A DNA stretch of 64,000 nucleotides from contig QANZ01007353.1 in the NCBI GenBank assembly GCA_003254925.1, positions 93,533 to 157,532 of the forward strand, written 5' to 3'. Below the pieces are notes generated by a model. It made no database searches. It worked only from the letters and a program-made list of their open reading frames with translations, and was not told the DNA's origin. The stretch is from Chamaecrista fasciculata (taxonomy: Eukaryota; Streptophyta; Magnoliopsida; Fabales; Fabaceae). The position numbers and the translations under genes are program-made. Below, one piece after another: positions 32,338-42,213 of the stretch (its first letter is position 1; the number at the start of each line of letters is the position of its first letter).

Positions 32338-35300
32338 AGGTCCTATCTTGGAATTGTCGGGGTCTGGGCAAAGCCTCGGCAAAGAATAGACTTAAGAATA
32401 TTTGCCTTAAATATAACCCTGATATCCTGTGTCTGCAAGAAACTAAGTGCTCAGTAGACAAACTAACTCTTTTGTGTAATAGATTAGGCTTTCATCAGAT
32501 TGTCTGTGTGGATCCTAAGGGTAAAAGTGGGGGTATAGCTATTTTCTGGCGTAATCCTTTTGTATTCAATCTTATATCTAAATGTAAGAATTGGATCCAT
32601 GGTTACTTTCTTTTGCCAGCTGATAAGGTCATCTTGTTTTCAAATATTTATGGACCTCCCAAAAAACATAAGAGGAAAAGATTGTGGGAATTTATAGACT
32701 CTGTGGATCCGTTGTCTAAGCCATGGCTTCTTATTGGAGATTTTAATCAAGTCTTTTTCCAGAAGGATAAATGGGCTGGTAATTCCAATGATAAAAGTTA
32801 CAAGAAACCTTTAGGAATTATGCAAGCTAAAAATCTCATTGACATTGTCTCTAAGGGTAATCATTTCACCTGGAGCAATAACAGGTGCTTAGGTCAAAGG
32901 ATCTATGAAAAATTAGACAGAGGCTGGTGCAATCCTAATTGGATGTCACTTTTTGACCAAACCTGGTTGGAAGTTTTGCCCATAGCTGGCTCTGATCATG
33001 CCCCCATCCTTCTCCATACTGAAGAACTTGACACAAAATTGAACAGAAGGTTTCTCTTTGAGGAAATGTGGCTTAAACACCCTGATTGTGGCAAAATCAT
33101 CAACACTGCTTGGTCTGAAAATAGACAAATCCAGGGCTCTAATGCCTACAAGTTCAGTGAAAAGATCAAGTTGACCACCAGTAAATTAAAGTGGTGGAAT
33201 AAACACCAATTTGGCAATGTTAGAACCCAAATTAGGGATACTGAGAAGGAACTCGCAATCATTCAGGGACAGATAACTAATTCCCCAAGTCAAGAAGTAT
33301 ACAACAAGGAGAGGGGTCTTAGAGCCACTTAATTTTCTGCTTCAATGTGAACAAATCTTTTGGGCCCAGAGGGCCAAACAAATGTGGCTCATTAATGGGG
33401 AAAGAAATACCAAATACTTTCACTCTGTGGTTAAGCAGAGAAGAAGCAGAGCAAGAATTGTTGCCATAAAGGACCACCTGGGGAATTGGAACTGGTGCGA
33501 AAAAGACATCCTACAGGCTGCTTCTAATTACTTTAAAGAGCTGTTCAAAGCCCCTGATTGTTGTAGGATTGAAGAACAAGTCAAAATGATTCAGGAGGCT
33601 CAAATTGTCAAGCTTTCGGATGACCATTTGGATATTCTCAACAAACCATTCACTGTTATGGAAATTGAAAGTGCCCTTTTCCAGCTTAACGGTCATAAGA
33701 CCCCGGGCCCTGATGGAATTCCTGCTATCTTTTATCAGGAATTTTGGCCAACTGTTGGTAAAGATTTTATTGCAATGGTTGCGTCGTTTCTCAATAGGGG
33801 CTTCCTCCTTAAATCCCTCAATCAAACTATTATCACCTTAATACCTAAATGTGATAATCAAGAGAGCTTCAAGGATTTCCGTCCAATAAGTCTGTGCAAT
33901 GTGGCTTACAAGGTCATATCCAAAACTCTAGCAAACAGACTTCAAGGTATAATGAGTGACGTAATTACCCCTTTTCAAAACGCCTTCGCTAAAGGTAGGT
34001 TGATTAGTGATAATATTCTAGTTGCCCATGAGCTTATCAGATACATCAGAAGATGTAAAAAAGGGAAAAGTTACTGGGCAGGTCTCAAGATAGACTTATT
34101 CAAAGCTTATGATAAAATCTCCTGGGATTTTTTGTTGGCGGTCCTTAAAGAAATGAATTTCCCAGATCAATGGATACAACTTATATCCCAGTGTATATCT
34201 ACTACTTCTTTCAGGGTTCAGGTCAATGGAAACCTTTCCGATCCTTTCATCCCAAAGGCTGGCTTAAGGCAAGGAGATCCCATCTCTCCATACCTCTTTA
34301 TCATCTGTATCAATGTTCTCTCAGGTTTACTAATTAAGGCTCAACAGGATGGTACTTTGAAAGGTATCAAAGTCTCAAGACAGGCCCCCCCCCATCAACC
34401 ATCTCATATATGCCGATGATATTCTGCTTTTCTTCAAAGCGGACTTAGTCTCATTTAATAGATTCAAAGAGATTTTTACCTCCTTTGGAAAAGCTTCGGG
34501 TCTAATAGTAAGCCCTTCCAAATCAGACATTACCTTCAGTCCAAACACTCCCAATAGGTTTCAAAAGATGCTTTGTAAAGCATCTGCTTTCAAGAAGGTT
34601 GAGAGATTTAATAAATATCTGGGAAGCTTTATTGATGGAGATGCAAGGAGTAGGCAAACATTTGAAGCTATCTTCGAAACTCTTCAAAGGAAATTGGCTG
34701 GATGGAAAGCCAGCCTGTTATCTCAGGCAAGTAGAGTTGTGCTTATCAAATCTGTTCTCTCTTCCCTCCCTGTTTACCATCTCTCTTATTGCTCCTTGAC
34801 CGAAAAGGAATCCAAACAATGTGACTCTGTGGTGGCTAATTTCTTTTGGGGTAACCACCAAAATCCCAATACGCCACACATGATGGCCTGGAATAAAATT
34901 TGTAAACCCAAACACCAAGGTGGTCTCGGGATCAGAAGGTTTAGTGATTTCAACAAAGCTCTACTTGGTAGACAGGCTTGGAGAATTATTCATAACAAAA
35001 ACTCTCTTCTCTCTCAAGTCTTCCTTGCTAAGTATTGTACTGATCGAGACAACATGAGCTTTAAAACCAATTCTCTATCTTCACCTTATGCTCGAGCTAT
35101 ATGTAAACGGGCTGAAGAAATAGTTCAGGATTGCAGGTGGAAAGTGGGCAATGGTAAAGATATTAACATTGGCAGTAAGCTTTGGTTCCTCCCTTCACAA
35201 GAAATGCAGGGTATTAAAACTGTTGCAGATTTGATTGACAACAGGAAGAATTGGAATGTTGAGGTTATTTCGAATATGTTTAGCCAAAATACTTCCAGAG

Positions 35301-36139
35301 TCATATCTAGGATCCCTATTTCTCACACTGACAGACCTGATGAGATTATATGGATCAAAGATAAGGATGGTTCTTACTCTGTTAAAAGTGCATATAGAGA
35401 GATTCGGAACAATAGAAACGAAGAGAATTTAGGACCTACTTTTGAATGGTCATATCTATGGCAAACCGATCTTCCTCCAAAGCTCTCTCTCTTTATATGG
35501 AAATGTGTGCATAACAGTCTTCCTATTGGTGCAAACCTTCTCAAGAAACAATTCAAGATTGAGGGTACCTGTGCGTTTGGGTGTGAGGTGATAGAGGATG
35601 TTTCCCATCTTTTCTTTGAGTGCCCTGTTTCTAGAGCGGCGTGGTTTGGTTCTCCGCTGGGGTTGAGGAGTGATCAAATTCCTTCTAATAATTTCAAGGA
35701 TTGGATTCAACATTTTCTGGCAAATCAGCATAACTGCACTCATTATACTGATCTTACGGAACATGTCTTTTGGTTCTGTTGGGCAATTTATACCCACCGC
35801 AATGAAGTCAGGTTCAAAATGGAAAAACCTGACGCGAGGACTATTATCCACATCTGGTATAACCAAGTTTCAAGGAAAAATTTCCTTGAGTTTGTTGCCA
35901 ATGATTTACGAGTCAATGAGAAATGTGATGGACATGTCAAAAAGAATAAGCTTATAACCTTCAGTTGGAAGGACGGAGATATTCTCATTGCGGGGGAAAG
36001 ATTCAAACTTAAGAGAAAGAATGTCTTTACGGCATTCAGTTTTTATAATAATATTCCTTCCTTACTGTTCTATTATTGTGAGAATGACAGGTACCGGATG
36101 GAGGAAACATTCTTCAAAGGTTTCAGAACATTCCTGTAG
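32334..36139 (+). pseudogene. LINE ORF2: endonuclease, reverse transcriptase, zf-RVT (two frameshifts)
   Basis: Would encode about 1,267 residues. Domains in order: an APE-like endonuclease with WNCRGLG (6-12), LQETK (E36), GDFN (135-138) and SDHAP (220-224); then a reverse transcriptase with FRPISLCNVAYK near 33875, GLRQGDPISP near 34265 and the YADD active site at 34409-34420; then a zf-RVT zinc-binding region near 35480-35640 (W-Q-T-D-L-P-P-K, C-x-H-N-S-L-P). No RNase H domain was recognised. Two one-base insertions break the frame: one in a G4 run (33313-33316) between endonuclease and RT, and one in a C9 run (34385-34393) just before YADD. Total length is two bases over a multiple of three, which fits exactly. 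Apart from these the frame is open, so the copy is young or the C9 run is a sequencing error. Confidence 0.93.
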
Positions 36140-36435
36140 TACAGTAAAGACCATCAAGCCGAAGTGACATCGCTAGTTTGTCAGCCCAGGTTCTGTATTA
36201 GAGGAAAGTTGATAAATCATAGCCAACATATTGGAACTATTAAAGAGGACATAATGGCTATGCTAAACAAAAGGGGTGGTAGATGGAGAATTGCGGAGCA
36301 GAATCACAATTTAAAAATCAAGACCATATGGCCATGGATAGATAGCTATCTTGTTGGTGTTCAATGTTTTCTGTAATTTTTTTTTGTTCTTTATTTCCCT
36401 TTCCCTGTTATCGTTTAATTCAAAAAAAAAAAAAA
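36140..36435 (+). other. LINE 3' UTR and poly(A) tract
   Basis: Runs from the ORF2 stop to a 14-A tract at 36422-36435. It includes a T-rich stretch with TTTTTTTTGTTCTTTATTTC about 50 bp before the tail. A 70-codon frame at 36164-36376 is in this region and is not recognised. Confidence 0.8.
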
Positions 36436-36445
36436 GCGCATAATA
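36431..36445. repeat. LINE target-site duplication, right copy
   Basis: AAAAAGCGCATAATA, identical to 29073-29087; its leading As merge with the poly(A) tract. Confidence 0.9.
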
Positions 36446-36599
36446 GAATGAAATCGGACGCATCAAGTTGCAGCAATAACAACAACAACAAAGGTACCTA
36501 AACAGCCCACTATAATTTAATCTAAATCCCCTCGAAACCTTCCATCCAATAAAGATAATAACATACCCTCAGAAAATTTCAAAACCCTAATCAAAGAAT

Positions 36600-36840
36600 C
36601 GAGATTCGGGATCTAATTAGGTTATACATTGTGGAATTGAAAGAGGGGAAATTGCGGCGTAGATACGTTTCGTCTTTGAAGGCAAGGTTAAGCAAAGCGA
36701 GAAGAGCCGGTTCGTGAGACTCGGATATCGTGAGCAGCTTGTAGCCGAAATTCGGGGTCGTTCGAACCGGAGGAATTGAAGTGCTCGACGGACGGCCATC
36801 GGCGTTTGGGGCGTGTCAAATTCAAAAATCATTTACAGAG
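36600..36840 (-). pseudogene. Captured fragment of an ARM-repeat protein gene
   Basis: GC-richer, gene-like sequence in the right part of the Pack-MULE interior, preceded (minus strand) by a GA/CT-rich leader at 36835-36890. The longest frame (36617-36832) is not the informative one. A second minus-strand frame reads DPEFRLQAAHDIR, and a third reads EPALLALLNLAFKDE at about 36713-36669. Both resemble armadillo-repeat segments of plant U-box E3 ligases and relatives. The shift between frames shows indel damage. The parent gene cannot be named. Inference: host exon captured by the MULE and decaying. Confidence 0.45.
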
Positions 36841-36894
36841 AGAGAAAGAGAAAGAGAGAGAGACCAGAGAGAGGAGAGAGAGAGTTTTTTTTTT

Positions 36895-37177
36895 GTGAAA
36901 TAAACTAAAACCCCCAGTTATTTTTTCTTTCTTACATTTTGGTTCTATTATAGAGAAAAATGTCCTTAATGTAAAAATTCAAACTTTTAGGAGTTAAAAA
37001 TCAATTTTGTCTTTTTTTTTTAACGGAAAAATGGATGAAAAACGTTTGAGGGACTAATTGTGTCAAGTTTTTGATAACTGAGGGACCAATATGGAACGAA
37101 TAATATATAACTGAGGGACCAATTTGGAACATTGAGTATAACTGAGGGACCAAAATAGGACTTTGGCCAATCATAAA
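36895..37177. repeat. Second MULE-type end inside the Pack-MULE
   Basis: Repeats TAACTGAGGGACCAATTTGG and ends ACCAAAATAGGACTTTGGCC. The same sequence occurs at about 61265-61435 in the 60253-61973 element. It may be part of the longer TIR of that family or an inserted relic. Confidence 0.5.
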
Positions 37178-37629
37178 TGCTCATTTGTCTTTTGAGGTTC
37201 TAAGGACTATTTTGATAAAGATCATAAACTTTTGAGATTAAAGTGAAATTAAATCAGGACCTATTCAAAAGAAATCTTATGAAAAGGAGAAAATTCTGTA
37301 ATATTAGAATTCTAAAGACCCTTTTATAATTAATTTCAACTTAACAGTAAAATTATATAATGTACTCTTTAGTTTCTGTTTTCTTTATGTTTTGATCCCT
37401 TTTAGTAAAAGAAAAGGACTTAAACGCATAAGAGAAGACTTGTTGGGAGGTTTTTGACATTTTAGCGTGGTCACAATCACATTTTCCGTTAAATGCTAAC
37501 GGAAATAAAGCAAAGGGGACCAATTCGCTAACGGAGCAAACCATGGGGCACCAAACTACAAAAAAATTTCTTTCAGGGTACCAAAATGGAACCGCCCCTA
37601 ACTACAGGGTACCAAACTGCAATTTACCC
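37178..37629 (-). repeat. Pack-MULE right terminal inverted repeat
   Basis: Inverted copy of 27984-28372; ends GTACCAAACTGCAATTTACC plus a final C. Confidence 0.9.
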
Positions 37630-37638
37630 AAAGTTAAA

Positions 37639-38560
37639 TAATCTTATTATGTAATGTAAAATTATATTTAAATATAGTATATTCCAAAGTAAATATTTTT
37701 TATAAGTGTCTAAGAATTTTAATTTAAAACATAATTTAAATATTGGGAGTTAGAACTTTCTATAATAATTTTATTGTGTTTAAAATTCTCTCCGCTTTCT
37801 TTGTTTAATTGTCAAATAATCTATAAAAATAGAAATTTTATTTTGAGAGCGTGTCACTGTGTCAGATATATGTTTGTATCTAATATCTATATGATATTCT
37901 TATGACACATATTTATAAGTTTCAAAATATAAAATTAATTTTTTTGTGACTTTAACATAACAAATGATAAAAAATAATGAAACATGTGACATATATATGA
38001 ATAGATATTATAATTTTTGAAATTTTGATCAAATTAATAAATTTTTACTTATTTATATATAAAATTATATATCATGTCGTGTTATAATTTTAAAAATTTA
38101 TCATATCATGTCAATATTCATACTTCATACAACATATTACAATTTGGCAAAAATAGAAATAAGAAATTTAAATGGCCTGCAAAAACCCAAAAAAAAGAGA
38201 AGCTATTGTCAATTGCAAAAAGTAAAGGAAAAGGAAAAACTGAATGGTTCATTCATTCATTCATCTAACTGTTGTTTTATCATTATTGAAGCTACGTTCG
38301 TAGGTTTCCTTTTGTCAGTTGAAAGTTGAAACAGATAATCATCCACTTAGATGGTTCGTCAAACTGGTCACCAAGCATTTAATTGTAATTTAATGTAATA
38401 AATCTACATTTTTCTATGTTAATTTTTTTTTGGGTGGGGTTTTCTATGTTAATTTAGTTTGTGCTCAACTCGCTAATTAGCAAATTCACAACACTACACT
38501 GCATAAAAATTGCTCGTTAGCTAATCCTTATTCATTGTAGTATAAGTAACAATTGTGCAA
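37639..38560. other. A+T-rich intergenic sequence
   Basis: No gene seen apart from the dispersed repeat at 37850-38135. Confidence 0.5.
37850..38135. repeat. Dispersed repeat, copy 1
   Basis: Shares ATACATATTTATAAGTTTC-like sequence, AATATAAAATTAATTTTT and a TGTGACTTTAACAT segment with 47835-48100 in the same orientation, over about 250 bp. Confidence 0.7.
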
Positions 38561-39990
38561 ATTTGATACTTTATCTTTGGTTTACACTTTTGGTCCTATA
38601 ATTTTTGTTCAGGTTTTAATTTGGTTCATAATTTTTTTTGTTGCACTTTTGATCTTATGTCTTTTGCTCAGGTTTCAATTTAGTCATGTGTTGCACTTTT
38701 GATGTCATATTTTCGGGTCAAGTTGCAGAATTAGTCTCGTATCTTTGCAAAAGGTTCTACATTATAGGACTAACGGTGGAACATCTTGTAGAGATATGAG
38801 ACCAAATCTACAACAAAAAAAGACACGGGACCATTTGAGTCTAATTCTGCACCTAATTAAAATATATGAGACAAAAAATAGAACAAAAAAGTTACAGGAC
38901 CAATTAAATTGAGGTTTGAGCAAAATATATGGAACAAAAAATGCACTTTAACCCTTTATCTTTTGGTCAGGTAACAAATCTGACATTTATCTTTTAATTT
39001 AGGCCAAAGTCTCAAATTGGTCCCTTATGTATGGGGTAGGTTTCAAATTGGTCCCTTATCTTTAATTTGTTTCAAATTGGTCGTACATCTTTCCATGACA
39101 TTTCAAATTGGTCCCAAAAATACTTAATGTGGTCATATCTCTCTTATTTCAATCTCAATTGTGATGAAGTCAGTGCTACAAGTTTCTTTTGACGAATACT
39201 ATAGGACTATAAACAAACAGGGTCAAATCGAGTGTCAAAAGTGAGCAACTCGTTTAACAGTCAAACAAGTAAAATTGGTTATATCTCTCTCGTTTGATGT
39301 TCGAATGTGACGAATTCAAAGCTATGTACTAACTCTTAAAGAATTCTTTCTTTGTCCAGTTAAGATCGCTAGCAAATGAGGTCAAATTGCGTCTCGAAAG
39401 TATTTTTGAGACCAATTTGAAACACCATGGAAATATATAGGACCAATTTGAGACAAATGTAAGATAAGGGACTAATTTGAAATGTACCCCATACATAAGG
39501 GACCAATTTTGAGACTTTGGCCTTTTTTTGTTTTTGCAAATTTGGTCCCTTATCTTTGCAAAAGGCTTTACTGTTAGTCTCATCCTAAATTTCTTCTATC
39601 TCCCCCATTAAATATAATGTGGACAGTTGACGTAAGGGACCAAATTTCCAAAAAAAAAAAAGATATAGGACCAAAATTGCAATTTTCCCCAAAGATAAAA
39701 GACTAAAATCGCAACTTATCTCAAAGATAAGGGACCAAAATCTCCTCCAAAACGGTTAGTTGTCTAGGTCATACTTAATGGAGAGAGATAGACAAAATTT
39801 AGGGTTAGACTAACGGTGAAAAATATGAGACTAAATCTGCAACATGACTAAAAGATGTGTAACCAAATCTGTAAAAAAAAAAAATAAAGGGCCTGAATTG
39901 AACCTGACTAAAAAATAAATGACCAAATCTGTAAAACAAAAATAAAATTCGATTTGAAATTTGACCAAAAGATAAGAGACTTAATTTATA
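38561..39990. mobile_element. Mutator-type MITEs split by a nested element
   Basis: The left half (38561-39001) and right part (39523-39990) consist of ATCTTTxGTCAxGT / ACxTGACxAAAGAT phrases of the GGTCAAAGTGCAC family. They flank the MITE at 39002-39522. At least two overlapping old copies seem present; boundaries are uncertain. Confidence 0.55.
39002..39522. mobile_element. Mutator-type MITE with duplicated internal unit
   Basis: Ends GGCCAAAGTCTCAAATTGGT and the exact inverse ...TTTTGAGACTTTGGCC. Inside are two direct copies of a ~130-bp unit, about 39130-39245 and 39270-39400 (TATATCTCTCTCGTTTGATG..., CAAATGAGGTCAAATTGCGT). No clear 9-bp duplication. Confidence 0.8.
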
Positions 39991-40064
39991 CTACTTTATT
40001 ATTATTATTATTACATTCATAATCACATTGTGGATTTATATAATTAGTAAGTATTGTCAGTGTA

Positions 40065-40240
40065 TCCTCCAGAAAGGAAGTAAAAACTCAACTATTTGTT
40101 ATATTGTTCAAGGGTTAGGTTGACTTTCAGATAAGTTGATAGGTTGGTTTGAATTCAATATTTTGTTTGATGGATTGAATTCACTTGAGTTAAAGAAAAT
40201 AATTAAATTAATCTAAATTAGATGGTAACAAAGGTGTAAA
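40065..40240. repeat. Partial hAT-like repeat
   Basis: CAAGGGTTAGGTTGACTTTC and TTAGATGG phrases resemble half of the hAT-like MITE at 6645-7175; the other half is missing. Confidence 0.35.
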
Positions 40241-40261
40241 TTTAATAACATATTTTTTTTC

Positions 40262-40602
40262 AGTTTTCACTTTGATCCTATATATTATTTTTGTTGCATT
40301 TTTAGTCCCATATATTTAGGTCAAGTCCCAATTTAGTCTCATCTTTTTTGTCGCAGATTTGGTCTCATATCTTTGGGTCAACGTCAGGTGCAGAAGTGAT
40401 CTCATATCTTTGTAACAATTGATTCTTCTGTAAAGATATGAGATCAATTTTACAACCTAACTAAAAGATATAGGACCAAAAATGATATGAGACCAAATTA
40501 AAATCTTTAGCAAATATATGAGATTAAAAGTACAATAAAAAAATATATATGACTAAATTGAGAACTTAGCCAAAAATATAAAATCAAAGTTGCACTTTGA
40601 CC
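40262..40602. mobile_element. MITE of the GGTCAAAGTGCAC family
   Basis: The right end AAAGTTGCACTTTGACC and palindromic GGTCTCATATCTTTGGGTCA phrases match 8794-9234. The left end is eroded; no target duplication. Confidence 0.65.
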
Positions 40603-41983
40603 TTTTTTATTTATCAATTTTTTTTTTTAATTTGATTCCTCTTAAATCTTCTTTAAGAGGGACAAAATTAAAATATAATAATATTTGACAAATTAAAATA
40701 TAATTTTAGTTAAAACTCGAAATTTAACTTAAACTACAAGAGACTCAACTTAAACTACAACATGCTCAAGTTCTATAGTTCAAATTTCAAATTACTCACT
40801 AGCTTAATTCAAACAAACTGAAACTAGCAGTTTGAATTAGTTTTAGAAAATATGTATTAACTTATTAAATACTTCTAACTATTTTAAAATAAAAAAAGTG
40901 ACTAATTTTTAGAAAATAAATTCAAATTCAAACTTTTGGTAAATAAATAATTTATATTATTTAAATAACGTTTAAAATTTTAAACTTTATAAAAGTAGTT
41001 AAATTCGTTAAAAGATTCTTTAAATCGAGTCCACTATATAAATAGTCAACAACAAAAAAATCTTTAATAAATAAAGTTGAACATAAATTGATAAAAGCTT
41101 TAAATTGGGCCACAAATATAAAAAAATATTTTATTAATAAAGATAAAGCTTACTTTAATAATTTCGATAGTTCCATAAAAAGAAATCGATAGTGAAAAGA
41201 CAAAATTGGATGTCAACCAAGAATTACCTCTAGTTCATACTAAAAATTCAAATGCCTATAGAGAAAGAGTAAACTATGCATACAACTTTCTATATTTAAA
41301 ATTTCAATAGTTATATATAGTCTCTTTAATTCTTTTTCTTAGATCAGCTTGCAGATACATTCTCAATATCATATTTATGTATTTTTAACCTCTCAAATAT
41401 ATTATAGATAATTTCGTAAAGATCACTCACCACCACGAAGACTTCGAATTCTGTTTGGATTTGATTATAAATAGCTTATAATTTGATCAATTATAAGTAG
41501 ATTATGAAAAGTTAGATTGTATTGAGAATACTGTTTGGATTAGATTTTGTAAAAGTACATTTTTAGGTATGAAATTACTTAAATAAATTCCACCAATCCT
41601 AAACCCACATGAATATAATTTACTTTATGAAAATTTTATAAGTTATAAAACTATCTATGCATTTTCATTTTTGTATGAAAAATATCTGATTTTCTTATAT
41701 TAAAAATGTATTGAAATATTTTTATTTTCTGCCCATTATTAAAAGTAGAAATATCTTTAACCGTAAATCTCAATTTAATGATAATTAGAATATTTTTAAA
41801 ATCCATTTTTAATAAAAATTAAAAAATAAAGTAATATGCACAAAACAAAACAAAAATAAATAAAAAATCTATAATCCCTTTCAAAATTTTAAGAGTCTTT
41901 TTTTCTTTTTGCACTGATTTTATATATTTTAACCAATAAATATTATATGAAAATTTCAGCCAATTAGTCAAAAGATTGAATGT
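40603..41983. other. A+T-rich intergenic sequence
   Basis: No gene or bounded element seen. Confidence 0.5.
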
Positions 41984-42198
41984 TGTTAACCAAAATAATA
42001 TCTTGATCTTATTGAATAAAGAGTGCCCTATTTATATACACCAAAAAGATAATAATAGTACCCTTAATATTAAGGATCCTAACTAATCTCTATAAACCAG
42101 AAATATAATAACAGAAATATCCTAACTAAATATATTCAAGATACTAAATATGTATTTATATATTCAAGATACTAAATATATAAATATATATCCTAACA
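41984..42198 (-). repeat. Copia 3' LTR
   Basis: Differs from the 5' LTR mainly by two indels (a TTAT loss and loss of about 14 bp near 42050). Ends TG...CA. Confidence 0.93.
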
Positions 42199-42213
42199 CT
42201 CCCTCTCAAGTTA
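42199..42213 (-). promoter_or_regulatory. Copia polypurine tract
   Basis: AACTTGAGAGGGAG on the minus strand, directly before the 3' LTR; primer for plus-strand DNA synthesis. Confidence 0.8.

Larger units (their letters stand above)
29088..36430 (+). mobile_element. L1-type LINE retrotransposon, near full length
   Basis: A 7.3-kb non-LTR element with a 15-bp target duplication, a 5' leader of about 940 bp, ORF1, ORF2, a ~280-bp 3' UTR and a poly(A) tract at 36422-36435. ORF1 and ORF2 overlap by ATGA at 32334-32337. ORF2 has two single-base insertions that break its frame; ORF1 is open. The insertion lies within the Pack-MULE interior and is therefore younger than it. Confidence 0.95.
27984..37629. 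mobile_element. Mutator-like Pack-MULE split by a LINE
   Basis: Begins GGGTAAATTGCACTTTGGTA and ends ACTGCAATTTACCC. The terminal inverted repeats are about 390 bp (27984-28372) and 450 bp (37178-37629). Flanks AAAGTTAAA (27975-27983) and AAAGTTAAA (37630-37638) are a perfect 9-bp Mutator-type duplication. Without the LINE (29088-36430) the element is about 2.3 kb. It encodes no transposase; its interior is host-derived sequence at 28700-29072 and 36446-36840. It is therefore non-autonomous. The same end family occurs at 25010-25335, beside another captured exon. Confidence 0.9.

Noticed and set aside
36164-36376. 70-codon frame after LINE ORF2
   Set aside because: Lies in the LINE 3' UTR, is out of step with ORF2 and has no known domain; kept only as UTR sequence.
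38998-39531. 9-bp target duplication for the 39002-39522 MITE
   Set aside because: The flanks TTTAATTTA and TTTTTTTGT agree at only about 5 of 9 positions, as expected by chance in A+T-rich DNA.
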